Positions 51,980-61,116 of a DNA stretch of 64,000 nucleotides are shown here, piece by piece. The DNA comes from JALHMI01 sp964598535. GTDB taxonomy: Bacteria > Planctomycetota > Planctomycetia > Pirellulales > PALSA-1355. The stretch lies in the NCBI GenBank assembly GCA_964598535.1, contig CAZRCI010000001.1, positions 124,001 to 188,000 of the forward strand. The letters run 5' to 3'. Below the pieces are notes generated by a model. That model was not told where the DNA came from, ran no database searches, and saw only the letters and a program-made list of their open reading frames with translations. The position numbers and the translations under genes are program-made. Position 1 is the stretch's first letter. Each line of letters opens with the position of its first letter.

Positions 51980-54900
51980 CTAGCGTGTCGCCGCGGCGCT
52001 CTGCGCCCCGTCGCTCTGCAAGTAGCGGAACAAATCGCGAACCTCCTGCTCGCCGAGCTGCTCGAGCAATCCCTCGGGCATCAGCGACAAGGGCGAAGGT
52101 TCGATCTGCTCGATCTCGTCGCGGCGGATGACGGTCTTTTGTTGCTTGGCGTCGACGAGCGTCAGCCGCGCGGCGTCCGCTTCGATGACGAGGCCCGTCA
52201 GCACGCGCCCGTCGACGAGCACGGCCGTTTGCGAGATGAACTCCGGCCGAATCGTGCCGCTGGGGTCGAGAATGTTCAGCAACAGTGATTCGCGGCTCTT
52301 GCGATCGGCGCTGGTCAGATCGGGGCCGATCTTTTGCCCCTCGCCGTGCAGCGTGTGACAGACGCCGCAATGCTTCAGGAACAGCGCGCGGCCGTTCGTC
52401 AGATCGCCGGGACCGGCATTGAGCACGCGCCCCAGCACCGGGACATATGACATCTTCGCGCCCGGCGTGACAGGGCGAATCTTTCCCCAGTGTGTTTCGA
52501 TCGCCTGCTTGAGATCGTCGTCCGCTAGTGCAAGCATCTGCCGCACCTGGTCGACGGGCACTTCTTGCGCCGCGACCTGCCGCTCGGCCACGGCCTGCAC
52601 CAGCTTGCCGGCCCAAGCCGGCCGCGAGCAGAGCAGGGCGATCGCGCGCGGTTTCAGCGCCGCGGGAAGCGCCGCATAGAGATTCAAGAGCTCGCCGCCG
52701 ATCCGCTCGTCGTCCTGTTGCGCGAGTCCGCCGAGCGCCGCGCCGCGAATCGCCTCGCTCGCCGCCGCGGTATCCAAAAGCGCGAACAAGCGCGGCGCAT
52801 CCTCCGGACGCGCGGCCTGGGCCACGGCCGAGATCAGCGACAGCCGCACCGGCTCGGCTTCGGCTACATCGATCATTCGCGCGCGGGCCCGCTCGAGCGC
52901 CACCGCGTGGCCGAGCTTCAAGGCGAGGCGCGTCACCGTCGGATCGGCCGCATGCGTTCGCCACAGCGCGTCGACGGTTTCTGTCAGCAGCGCCGGCACT
53001 TCGGCCAGCGGCCGGCCAGAGAGATCGCCCTCCATGGCCGCCACCAGCCGCAAGCGGGAGTCATCATCCGGCGCGAGCGCAAGCAGCCGCGCGCAGGCCG
53101 CGTAGCCCGCGTCGTTCCTCTCGGCCAGGTAGCGGCGGGCGATGCGCTCCGCCAGTACGTCGCGCACGATGGGCAATTGCCAGGTCTTGGATCGTTTCAG
53201 CAGGGCGAGCACCGCCTCGGAATGTTGCACGGCCTTGTCTTCGATCGCCCACCACAGGAGCAGCGGCAAGTGCGTGTCGTCCGCGTCCTCGCTGCGCAGC
53301 ACGAGCGCCGCGACAATCGCCAGGCCGTCCGCCGCGGGCAATCGCTTGGCCGTACAGGCCAACTGGCTGCGCACCGTGGGGCTGGGGTCGCTGGCCGCCA
53401 GCTCGATGAGCCGCGCGCGGGTTTTGGACGGCAGCTCGCGGCTGTCGTCGCCCACCAGCCGCACCGCCCAGGCCCGCACGTCGGCGCTGGGATGCTCGAG
53501 CAGCCTTCGGGCGGTGGCGTCGTTCCAGCCGCCACTGGCGTAGAGTGCCCAAGTGGCTTCGAGCGCCAGGCGTTCGTCGTGGCCGGCGATGAGTGTGTGC
53601 AGGGTGGGGCGGATCTTGGGATCGCGCCGCTCGGCAAGAATCCGCCGCGCTTTGCGCCGCCACCAGGCGTTGTCGTGGGCCAGCAGATCGACCAGGCCGA
53701 TGCTCGTGCGCGCGCCGAGGTCGATCGGCTCCGCCGCGCGCGGCGGAGCTGCCTGGCCGCGATAGACGATCCGCCAGATGCGGCCGTTCGTTTTGTCCCA
53801 GGTATCCTCGGGAATCACGTGGTTCGCCCGTTTGTCGTACCAGTCGGCCACGTAGACCGAACCGTCTGGCCCGGTGAGGCAATCGATCGGCCGAAACCAG
53901 ACGTCGTCGGTTTCGAGCAGCGTTCCTTGATACGCGCTCTTGAATGTCGAGCCATGCGGCGCGAGCGCACTCCAATAGACGGCGTTTGAGAGCAGGTTCG
54001 CGCCGAGGTAGGCGTTCTCGAACTCCTCGGGCCACGCGCCGCCCTGATAGACGATGCCGCCGCAGGTGACGTGTCCGCCGCTGTGGCCCGCGTGGGCCAT
54101 GTGCTCGAAGTAGCCAAACGTATACGGATTGTGTAGCGGGCCGTGCTTGGAGAAGCCTTTGACGTAATAGCCGCCTTGCACCTGGTGCAAGCAAACGACG
54201 TTGCTGTAGTTGGTGCCCGCGATCGCGTTGCCGTGGCGGTCGAAGTCGAGCCCCCAGGTGTTGCCGCCGCCTTCGCTGAATAGCTCGAAGCGCTTCGTCG
54301 GCGGATGATAGCGCCAGATGCCTTGTTGAAAGCCGACGCCGCGGATGTCGGCCGTGACGGTGCTGCCCTGCGCGCCGTACAGCCAGCCGTCGGGCCCCCA
54401 CTCCAGCGAATTCACGACGGCATGCGCGTCTTCCATGCCAAATCCCTGGAGCAGCACCTCGGGCTCGCCGTCCGGAACGTCATCGCCGTCGCGATCGGGA
54501 TAGAACAGCAGGTACGGCGCTTGGCCTACATAGACGCCGCCATTTCCGAGCGTAATGGCCGAGGCCAGATTGAGCCCCGTGACGAAGTCCTTCGCGCTGT
54601 CGGCGCGGCCGTCGCCGTCGGTGTCTTCGAGAATCGTGATCTTGTCCGCGCCCACGGGGCCGCGCGGCGGCGGCTCGGGCACGCGGTCGTACTTCGTGCG
54701 CAGGTAGCGATCGACCTCGACCGGCGTCAGGCCCGCGGGATTGGGGTATTGCAAGTATTGGATGACCCATAGCCGGCCGCGATCGTCGAACGTCATGGCC
54801 ACGGGCTGGCGGACCATCGGCTCGGCGGCGAACAGTTCGACCGCGAAGCCCTCGGCCAGCTTGAATCGCCGCTGGGCTTCCTCGGGCGAGAGCGGTTGGG

Positions 54901-55027
54901 CGCATGCCGAAGCGACTAGCGCGCAGCAAACCAGCAGCGCGAGGAGGGTTTTTCCGCAAGCGCGGCGAAAAGACGCAAACGGGGACGCCCCGGTGTTTGA
55001 AGTTGTTTCGTTATGCACGCGTGGCAT
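51980..55027 (-). CDS. Secreted PVC-type haem-binding CxxCH protein with propeller and HEAT repeats (first copy)
   Basis: 1015 residues. After an unusually long N-terminus, a signal peptide (KTLLALLVCCALVASACA) and then a beta-propeller with dehydrogenase-like motifs (AMTFDDRGRLWVIQYLQYPNP, ILEDTDGDGRADSAKDFV, GNGGVYVGQAPYLLFYPD, SLEWGPDGWLYGAQGS; TIGR02604-type). The middle (about 470-830) is alpha-helical HEAT-like repeats. The C-terminus has a cytochrome c-type domain with CGVCH (HCGVCHTLHGEGQKIGPDL, about residue 895) and the TIGR02603 tail (LLNILDPSGTIRPEF..DEIEQIEPSPLSLMPEGLLEQL). These proteins mark Planctomycetes/Verrucomicrobia; a periplasmic sugar or polyol dehydrogenase role is assumed, not shown. 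Confidence 0.93.
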   Translation of the reverse strand: MPRVHNETTSNTGASPFASFRRACGKTLLALLVCCALVASACAQPLSPEEAQRRFKLAEGFAVELFAAEPMVRQPVAMTFDDRGRLWVIQYLQYPNPAGLTPVEVDRYLRTKYDRVPEPPPRGPVGADKITILEDTDGDGRADSAKDFVTGLNLASAITLGNGGVYVGQAPYLLFYPDRDGDDVPDGEPEVLLQGFGMEDAHAVVNSLEWGPDGWLYGAQGSTVTADIRGVGFQQGIWRYHPPTKRFELFSEGGGNTWGLDFDRHGNAIAGTNYSNVVCLHQVQGGYYVKGFSKHGPLHNPYTFGYFEHMAHAGHSGGHVTCGGIVYQGGAWPEEFENAYLGANLLSNAVYWSALAPHGSTFKSAYQGTLLETDDVWFRPIDCLTGPDGSVYVADWYDKRANHVIPEDTWDKTNGRIWRIVYRGQAAPPRAAEPIDLGARTSIGLVDLLAHDNAWWRRKARRILAERRDPKIRPTLHTLIAGHDERLALEATWALYASGGWNDATARRLLEHPSADVRAWAVRLVGDDSRELPSKTRARLIELAASDPSPTVRSQLACTAKRLPAADGLAIVAALVLRSEDADDTHLPLLLWWAIEDKAVQHSEAVLALLKRSKTWQLPIVRDVLAERIARRYLAERNDAGYAACARLLALAPDDDSRLRLVAAMEGDLSGRPLAEVPALLTETVDALWRTHAADPTVTRLALKLGHAVALERARARMIDVAEAEPVRLSLISAVAQAARPEDAPRLFALLDTAAASEAIRGAALGGLAQQDDERIGGELLNLYAALPAALKPRAIALLCSRPAWAGKLVQAVAERQVAAQEVPVDQVRQMLALADDDLKQAIETHWGKIRPVTPGAKMSYVPVLGRVLNAGPGDLTNGRALFLKHCGVCHTLHGEGQKIGPDLTSADRKSRESLLLNILDPSGTIRPEFISQTAVLVDGRVLTGLVIEADAARLTLVDAKQQKTVIRRDEIEQIEPSPLSLMPEGLLEQLGEQEVRDLFRYLQSDGAQSAAATR

Positions 55028-55391
55028 CCTCTGGGAGCCGATCTTTCCGATTCAGAGATTTCTTGACTATTTTTCGAAAGGAGCCCTTCAGCGAGCACGT
55101 CGAAGGGCTTTCTTATTGTGTGGAGATTCGAGTTGTGCCGTCGAGAGAAAAGTTTGAACAGACAATTTCGAGGATCCGACGCTGTGGGGCGTATACGGCA
55201 TTAAGTCAATGCTGGCGAAGCGTATGCGAAAGTTCAAGCACGTTGCTTGCCAGTTCGGCCAATTTCGTCATGAAAATGGCCCATCATTTCGACTCGAAGC
55301 TCGATCGGCGCCAGACAGGCGATTTCCGCACCCTGCCTGGCATGGGCTCGATTCGGAGGGGGGCGCGTCGCCAAGGAGGCCACGATCCAGA

Positions 55392-55410
55392 ATTGGCAAA
55401 TATTGCCAAT
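55392..55410. promoter_or_regulatory. Operator-like inverted repeat upstream of parDE
   Basis: ATTGGCAA-ATA-TTGCCAAT, perfect 8-bp arms around a 3-nt centre. It overlaps the -35 of the parDE promoter and is the probable site for ParD autorepression. Confidence 0.65.
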
Positions 55411-55422
55411 CCGTGGTATTCT
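55393..55422 (+). promoter_or_regulatory. Sigma70-like promoter of parDE
   Basis: -35 TTGGCA (55393-55398), 18-nt spacer, -10 TATTCT (55417-55422), 30 nt upstream of the parD ATG. The -35 lies inside the inverted repeat. Confidence 0.5.
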
Positions 55423-55452
55423 GGCCGTAAGCCAGCAGACCGGGGAAGAACC

Positions 55453-55752
55453 ATGCCGACGCGAAACATCAATCTCACCGAGCACTACGACGAGTTCGTG
55501 GAACAGCAGATTGGCGCTGGAAAGTACAAGAACGCCAGTGAAGTGCTGCGCGCCGGGCTGCGGCTCCTAGAGGAACAGGCAAAGGCCGAGGAACAAAAGC
55601 TGAAGCTGTTGCGGAAGCTCGCAGCGGAAGGATTTCGCGAGCTCGATCAAGGGCAAGGGCTGACCATTACGAGCGAACGCGAGCTTCGCAACGTCATCGC
55701 CAAGATCGGCCGGCGGGCAGCGAAAGCCAACAAACAGCGTACCGCCGAGTAA
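55453..55752 (+). CDS. parD: Type II antitoxin, ParD/CC2985 family
   Basis: 99 residues. Ribbon-helix-helix N-terminus (TRNINLTEHYDEFVEQQIGAGKYKNASEVLRAGLRLLEEQ): first beta strand TRNINLT, then the two helices, matching the ParD consensus nearly throughout. The charged C-terminal half (EEQKLKLLRKLAAEGFRELDQGQ) wraps the toxin. ATG 55453 lies after GGGGAAGAACC, giving a usable ribosome-binding site. It represses its own operon through the inverted repeat upstream and neutralises ParE. It lies 3 nt before parE. Confidence 0.93.
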   Translation: MPTRNINLTEHYDEFVEQQIGAGKYKNASEVLRAGLRLLEEQAKAEEQKLKLLRKLAAEGFRELDQGQGLTITSERELRNVIAKIGRRAAKANKQRTAE

Positions 55753-55755
55753 GCG

Positions 55756-56139
55756 ATGGCCAGGTTCCGCCTTGCTCCCTCGGCTCAGCGCGACATCGAA
55801 GGAATTCTGGCGTGGACGGACGGACAATTCGGCCAGGAGGTTCGTTTGCGCTACGAAGCACTGTTGGTGCAGGCGTTTCTGGACCTGGCGCATGATCCGG
55901 GCCGGGCGGGCGCCGTGGAGCGTCACGACTTGGCGAAAGGAGCCTTCACCTACCACCTGCGGTATAGCCGGGATCATGTGAGTCGTTCCATGGACCGTAT
56001 TCGCAAGCCCCGGCATTTTTTGCTATACCGCCTGATGCCCGATGGATTCGTGGAAGTCGGCCGCGTTCTGCACGATAGCATGGATCTCGCGCGGTATGTT
56101 CCTGCCGACTATCAAGTCGATGACGAGACGAATGACTGA
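55756..56139 (+). CDS. parE: Type II toxin, RelE/ParE superfamily
   Basis: 127 residues, slightly long for ParE (about 95-110). The RelE/ParE fold is seen as MARFRLAPSAQRDIEGILAWTDGQFGQEVRLRYEALLVQAFLDLAHDP, then the beta core HHLRYSRDHV-like strand (FTYHLRYSRD), RKPRHFLLYRLMPDGFVEVGRVLHDSMD and a C-terminal extension RYVPADYQVDDETND. ParE toxins poison gyrase; RelE types cleave mRNA; the ParD partner favours the former. The gap to parD is 3 nt, so the genes form an operon. The pair sits between the two giant cytochrome-like genes. Confidence 0.92.
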   Translation: MARFRLAPSAQRDIEGILAWTDGQFGQEVRLRYEALLVQAFLDLAHDPGRAGAVERHDLAKGAFTYHLRYSRDHVSRSMDRIRKPRHFLLYRLMPDGFVEVGRVLHDSMDLARYVPADYQVDDETND

Positions 56140-56229
56140 AATCGTGTGTCCGCCTTGCACGCTCGGTCGATTTCAGTTCCCCTGCTGACAGCACCCCAAA
56201 AAAACTCAACGGGTGTCCTGGCGCCCTGG

Positions 56230-59217
56230 CTACTTACACGACTCCAAGAACGCGAGCAGATCGGCGGCGTCCTGGGCCGTGATTTCCGACAGTACAAGTT
56301 CCGGCATCAACGATTTCTCTTGCGCGACGAGCGATTGCACGTCGTCCGCCGCAACGCGAATCTGTTGGCGATTCACGTCGCGTAGCACAAGCTGCTGGTC
56401 GGTTTTTTCGACCAGAAATCCGGCATAGACCTGTCCGGCTGTCGTTTCGAGCAGATATGCTCGATATTCCGGCGCGATGGCCTTCGACGGCAGCAAGATC
56501 GTTTCCAACAGCGCGGCGCGCTCGTATTTCTTGCCGATGTTCGAGAGTTCGGGCCCCAGGTCGCTGCCGAAGCCCTGCACCGCGTGGCAGCGGTTGCACT
56601 GCGCGGCCGAGCTTTGGAAGAAGATCGCGCGGCCGCGATTGGCGTCGCCCGAGAGCCCGAGGATCTCCTCGGCCGCGATCGCGCTGCCCAGCTTTTTGGG
56701 CCGTTGGTCTTCTGGAATGAACTTTTCGTACAGCGCGCGAACGTTGGCGTCCGGATGCGATACGGCTTTGGTTAGCACGAGTTGCCGCAGTTCGTCGCCA
56801 AGCAATTGTTCTTCCAGCAGCCGCACCAGCAGGATCGCGCCCGGCGTGCTTTGCATCAGCCGCTGGCAGGCGTCGCGCCGCCGTTCGATGGCGCAACGCT
56901 CATCGGCCAGCACCCGTCGCAGGCTCGTGGCATCCTGCAGGTCAACCAGCCCCCGGAGCGCCGCGTCGGCAACGTCGACATCCTGTTCCTCGAGCAGCAC
57001 GCGCAGCGCGGGAATCACGCCAGCCGGCTGCAAGTGCGCCGCGACGGCAATCGCTTCGCAGCGCTCCGCGGTCGGCCGCCGGACGTCTTTAGCAATCGCG
57101 AGGATCCGGGGGCCGAGCGATCGCAAACGCAGCTCGCGAATCGCTCGGAATGCATCGGCCTGCAGGGCGTCGTCCGCGAGCAGCCGTTCGAGGCTTTCCA
57201 GAAAACGGGCTTCGCCGGCGATCTGCGACCAATCTCCTCCGCGACCCAGGTTGCCAACCACCTTCTCCAAAGCCGCCTGGCGCAATTCAAGCGGGCGTGA
57301 GCTTTGTTCGGCGAGCTCCAACAGCCCCCAGCCTGCCTCTGGAGATTTGAGCAGCGCCGCCGCGTCGATCGTCCGTCGAGCTTCGGCTTCCGCGAGCGAT
57401 GTGTCCTTCAAGCGTGCCAAAACGAGCGCCGCTGCCCGCTCGGGCGACAGCACCTGCACGAGCGGAAACTGCGCGGCCGTAAGCGGACCGCTTGCTTCCA
57501 GCCGTTCGAGCAGCTCGCCCTTGCGCCCTTCGGCTGCGATGTTAATGGCTTCGAGTTGGTAGCGATCGGTCCCGTCGTAGCTCGCGGCAAGTTGCACAAG
57601 CACGTTCAGGGCTGCGGGAGTTTGGATCTTGCGGAGCGCGAGTAAAATCTCGCGGCGAACTTCAGCCGACGCGTCGCCAGCTAGTGAGAGGATCTTATCT
57701 TCATACATCGCGCCGTGCCGCCGCAAGATCCGCACCGCCAATGCCCGTGTTGCCGGATCGTGGCTTGCAAGCTGCGCGAGCACGTGGGCGCGGGGCCCTT
57801 CGCCCAGACGGTCGAGCACCCACAACGCGCGAGCCCGATAGTTCGGCTCGTTGTCCGCGAGCAGTTCGACCAGCGCGGCCTCGCTCTCGGCGCCGGCCAG
57901 CAGCCGCTCGCGAGCCAGGAATTGCGTGGCCAGGTTGGGGCTTTTGAGGCCTTCAATCGCGTCGGCAACCGAGACATAGGGGCCCGGTTTCTCGTGACGC
58001 TGTAGCTCCTTGCCCTTGGGCTTCAGCAGAAAGACGCGTCCTTCGCCGGGATTGTTGTAGCCGTGGCCGCCGACGCCGCCGTCGTACCAATCGGAGACGT
58101 ACAATGCGCCGTCGGGACCGGCACAAATATCGTCCGGCCGAAAATAGTTGTCACCCTCGTTCGAAAGAAACACGTCGCTCGTGGCGGCCATGCCGTAGCC
58201 CGCCGGGCGATGTTGATACACCCGGCACTCGCGCGGTCCGCAGTCGGTGTGCAAAGGGGCATTGGCGAACTTCGGACCAAACGCGTCGCTCTCGTACATG
58301 CACATCCCCGTGGGCGAACCGAACCCCGTGACCAGCGTGCCGGGGACAAAGCCGGGAATGTGCCCGCGAAAGTGCCAGGCTTCGCGATACGGCGTGCCGG
58401 GCGCAATCTGCGCGTCGAGCTCTTGCTTGCCGAACGGTGGCCGGCCGAACCAACCGTAGTTGCCGCCTTCCATGATCCAGCAGATGCGCACGCTCTCGTT
58501 GCCGTCGTTGTCGTTGTCGCTCAAATACGCTTCGCCGAACGAATCGATACAAATCTCGTAAGGATTGCGAAAGTTGACGGCCACGGTTTCCAACCGGCTG
58601 CCGTCGAGCTCGCCGCGCAGCACCGCGCCGCGTTCGTACTTGATATGCGAGCCGTCGGTGCCGCGAACGTCGAACCCTTCGTCGCCGTGCGACATCCACC
58701 ACTTGTGGTCGGGGCCGAGCACCAGGCTGTGCGCGCCGTGGTCGTGGTTGTGGCCGCCGAAGCCGGTGAGCAGCTTTGTCGGCGGACCATCCGCCCGCAG
58801 ATCGCCGTCTTTGTCTTCAAAGACCCACAGGTCGGGGCTCGTAGCCACGTAGACTTTGCTGCCGGCGACGCAGATGCTCATTGGCGCGAAAAGCCCTTCG
58901 GCGAACACGGTCGCCTTATCGGCCCGGCCGTCGCCGTCGGTGTCTTCGAGCACTTTGATCTTGTCGGCGGGCGGTTGCTTCGCGCCGCCGCGATAGAATT
59001 GTATTTCGGCAACCCACATGCGTCCGCGCGTGTCGACGTCGATGGCCGCGGGATTGGTGATGAGCGGTTCGCTGGCGAACAGAGAGACCTCGATTTCCGG
59101 CGCGGCCTTGAGCGTCTTGAGCTCGTCCTCCGGCGAGAGCTGCGCGTGGGCCAACGTGCCCGTCAGCAGGCACGCGAGCAGCAAGAGAGCGGTGGCACAG
59201 CGAGCGATATCGTGCAT
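56230..59217 (-). CDS. Secreted PVC-type haem-binding CxxCH protein (second copy)
   Basis: About 995 residues from ATG 59217, which opens a signal peptide (ATALLLLACLLTGTLAHAQ); a longer frame to 59298 would run into the promoter's -35, so it is rejected. Same order as the first copy: propeller (AIDVDTRGRMWVAEIQFYRGG, KVLEDTDGDGRADKATVFAEG, NRDPYE-like NPYEICIDSFGEAYLSDNDNDGNESVRICWI), HEAT-like repeats (about 430-850), and a C-terminal cytochrome c domain with CNRCH (QCNRCHAVQGFGSDLGPELSNIG) and the TIGR02603 tail. The two copies are clearly paralogous but far from identical. Likely a periplasmic c-type haem dehydrogenase. Confidence 0.93.
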   Translation of the reverse strand: MHDIARCATALLLLACLLTGTLAHAQLSPEDELKTLKAAPEIEVSLFASEPLITNPAAIDVDTRGRMWVAEIQFYRGGAKQPPADKIKVLEDTDGDGRADKATVFAEGLFAPMSICVAGSKVYVATSPDLWVFEDKDGDLRADGPPTKLLTGFGGHNHDHGAHSLVLGPDHKWWMSHGDEGFDVRGTDGSHIKYERGAVLRGELDGSRLETVAVNFRNPYEICIDSFGEAYLSDNDNDGNESVRICWIMEGGNYGWFGRPPFGKQELDAQIAPGTPYREAWHFRGHIPGFVPGTLVTGFGSPTGMCMYESDAFGPKFANAPLHTDCGPRECRVYQHRPAGYGMAATSDVFLSNEGDNYFRPDDICAGPDGALYVSDWYDGGVGGHGYNNPGEGRVFLLKPKGKELQRHEKPGPYVSVADAIEGLKSPNLATQFLARERLLAGAESEAALVELLADNEPNYRARALWVLDRLGEGPRAHVLAQLASHDPATRALAVRILRRHGAMYEDKILSLAGDASAEVRREILLALRKIQTPAALNVLVQLAASYDGTDRYQLEAINIAAEGRKGELLERLEASGPLTAAQFPLVQVLSPERAAALVLARLKDTSLAEAEARRTIDAAALLKSPEAGWGLLELAEQSSRPLELRQAALEKVVGNLGRGGDWSQIAGEARFLESLERLLADDALQADAFRAIRELRLRSLGPRILAIAKDVRRPTAERCEAIAVAAHLQPAGVIPALRVLLEEQDVDVADAALRGLVDLQDATSLRRVLADERCAIERRRDACQRLMQSTPGAILLVRLLEEQLLGDELRQLVLTKAVSHPDANVRALYEKFIPEDQRPKKLGSAIAAEEILGLSGDANRGRAIFFQSSAAQCNRCHAVQGFGSDLGPELSNIGKKYERAALLETILLPSKAIAPEYRAYLLETTAGQVYAGFLVEKTDQQLVLRDVNRQQIRVAADDVQSLVAQEKSLMPELVLSEITAQDAADLLAFLESCK

Positions 59218-59268
59218 GGCGGGCCGGTTCCTGGGCGAGAAGCGTGGGCGGGCAGGGCGAACGTTCCC

Positions 59269-59298
59269 AGTATAAATACGGGATCGCGCACCGTGCAA
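59269..59298 (-). promoter_or_regulatory. Sigma70-like promoter of the second cytochrome-like gene
   Basis: Minus strand -35 TTGCAC (59298-59293), 18-nt spacer, -10 TATACT (59274-59269). It puts the transcript start near 59262, about 45 nt upstream of ATG 59217, and rules out a translation start at 59298. Confidence 0.55.
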
Positions 59299-59419
59299 AC
59301 ACCGGCCCCGTCCCGTCGTTTGCGTGATTGCCCGTCAGGGCGCGTTTTCCACTCCGCGTGGGGCCGGGGGGAGCGCCAAACGCCGCCCCTTGGCGATCGC
59401 ACCGCTTTACCGCGAGCCG

Positions 59420-61009
59420 CTACAGTTCATCCACCGTCAGGGTGTCGTCTCCTGCGCTGATGTGTGAGTCTTCGCCCAATTGTTGCCCGGTGATGTAGAG
59501 CCGCCAGGCGTCGAGCTGTTCGGTGGTCATGCTATTGTCGCGCGCGATCTCGTGTTTGAGTTCGGCGTTCGTGCCGGCCACGCTTACCTGGACGGTCAAC
59601 CGCCCATTGTCCTGATAGGCGAACCGCACGTCGATCGGCGTTTGCTCGGGCAGATTTGGCGGCAGGTCGCGCACCACGCACCGGCCGATCTGCGAGCAAT
59701 CGTCCGGATTCGCGCTTTCGCCCTCGACGATCTGCACGAGGATGCTCTTCTGGTTCGGTTTTTGTGTGCGAAACACGCGTTTGGCGGTAACCGGCAGCGT
59801 GGTGTTGCGCGGAATCAGAATCGCGTTGCGGCGGCGCATCGTGCGCGGATCGCTGGCCACGACGCCGAGGCTGTGCGAGTTGACGTTTTTGATGTTGATC
59901 TTCGAAATCTCGCCACGCTCGCGGGCGAGCATCACCGAGGCGTGCAGCGCCGCGCCGTGAGCCACGGCCTCGTCGACCGACACCGACGCGTCCGGCTCCT
60001 TGCCAGAGGCCTCGCGCAGCATATTGGCCACCATCGGCATTCGGGTCGAGCCGCCGACCATCAGCACATAGTCCAGGTCGGACCACGAAAGCCCCGCGGC
60101 TTGCAGCGTTTGACGCGTGGTGAACTTCGTCCGGTCGAGCAGATCGTGAGTCAGCTCCTCGAACTTCTCGCGCGTCACCTCGACGCGCATCGCAAGCCCC
60201 TTGTAGTCGCAACTAATCGAAACCTTCATGCGCGCCGAAAGGGTGCGCTTCGCGTCTTCGCACTCGCGCCACAGCCGGCCGTTGGCGTTCGGGTCTTCAC
60301 GCGGGTCGAGATTGTGGGTTTTGATGAACTCCTCGGCGACGTAGTTCACGAGCCGCTGGTCCCAATCGTGCCCGCCAAGTTGCACGTCGCCATCGGTTGC
60401 CAGGGCCACGAATTCGTGCCCCATGATCTCCATCACGGTCACGTCGAACGTGCCGCCGCCCAGATCGTATACCAGGAGCTTTTGCGGCAGGTCGGCCGCG
60501 CCCGTGCGGTTCAAAAAACCCTTGTGAAATCCGTGCGCAATCGCGGCCGCGGTCGGCTCGTTGATGATGTCGAGCACCTCGAACCCGGCCATGTAGCCGG
60601 CGTCCTGCGTGGCCTTGCGGCGCACTTCGTCGAAGTATGCCGGCACGGTGATCACCACCTTGCGAAAGGCGCCCAGGTGGCGGCTGGCGTCTCGGCGAAC
60701 TTTGTTCAAGATTAAAGCTTGCAGCGCCTCGGGCGGAAACGTGCGGCCGCCGAGCACTTTGTGAAAGGCCCGCTCTCCCAGTTCACGCTTCGCGCACTGG
60801 GCGACGTACTCCGCCTCGGTGGCGATCGCCTTGAGGGCCTCTTTGCCCACGACCGCCATGTCGCTCTCGAACAACACGACGCTGGGCGTGACGAGATCTC
60901 CCTCGGAGTTGACGAGCGTCACCGGACGCCCGGTGTCGTCGATATACGCGACCGCGCTGTAGGTAGTCCCGAGATCGATGCCCACGGCGGGCGCGTTTTC
61001 TTCATTCAT
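59420..61009 (-). CDS. Hsp70-family chaperone with short C-terminus
   Basis: About 529 residues; DnaK is about 630-640, so roughly 100 residues of the alpha-helical lid are missing. The ATPase domain is intact: phosphate-1 GIDLGTTYSAVAY (10-22), connect-1 region NEPTAAAIAHG, phosphate-2 YDLGGGTFDVTVME, adenosine motif LMVGGSTRMPMV. The substrate domain beta sandwich is present (HSLGVV, IPRNTTLPV, GESANPDDCSQIG). The protein ends DDTLTVDEL, with no EEVD-like tail. No dnaJ or grpE is beside it. It is downstream of the membrane-tethered Hsp70 (gap 107 nt) and probably co-transcribed with it. It is not the housekeeping dnaK. Confidence 0.92.
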   Translation of the reverse strand: MNEENAPAVGIDLGTTYSAVAYIDDTGRPVTLVNSEGDLVTPSVVLFESDMAVVGKEALKAIATEAEYVAQCAKRELGERAFHKVLGGRTFPPEALQALILNKVRRDASRHLGAFRKVVITVPAYFDEVRRKATQDAGYMAGFEVLDIINEPTAAAIAHGFHKGFLNRTGAADLPQKLLVYDLGGGTFDVTVMEIMGHEFVALATDGDVQLGGHDWDQRLVNYVAEEFIKTHNLDPREDPNANGRLWRECEDAKRTLSARMKVSISCDYKGLAMRVEVTREKFEELTHDLLDRTKFTTRQTLQAAGLSWSDLDYVLMVGGSTRMPMVANMLREASGKEPDASVSVDEAVAHGAALHASVMLARERGEISKINIKNVNSHSLGVVASDPRTMRRRNAILIPRNTTLPVTAKRVFRTQKPNQKSILVQIVEGESANPDDCSQIGRCVVRDLPPNLPEQTPIDVRFAYQDNGRLTVQVSVAGTNAELKHEIARDNSMTTEQLDAWRLYITGQQLGEDSHISAGDDTLTVDEL

Positions 61010-61116
61010 GACGTTGGATTCGACGACCTGAAGAGAGGCATTCTTAAGGGGGGGTGCCGGTCGACTCCGTGCCCCTCCGGGAGCTCCCGCCCGAGCAAGG
61101 CGAGCGGCGTCCCTCG

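Larger units (their letters stand above)
55028..55452. other. Intergenic region between first cytochrome-like gene and parD
   Basis: 425 bases, divergent. It contains a hairpin AGCCCTTC..GAAGGGCT (55088-55115) followed by TTCTTATT, about 65 nt upstream of the cytochrome-like gene and with no plus-strand gene before it, and the parDE promoter/operator (55392-55422). No other gene recognised. Confidence 0.55.

Noticed and set aside
59218..59298. Upstream extension of the second haem-protein gene to 59298
   Set aside because: The -35/-10 promoter at 59269-59298 lies inside that extension, and the signal peptide begins at ATG 59217.
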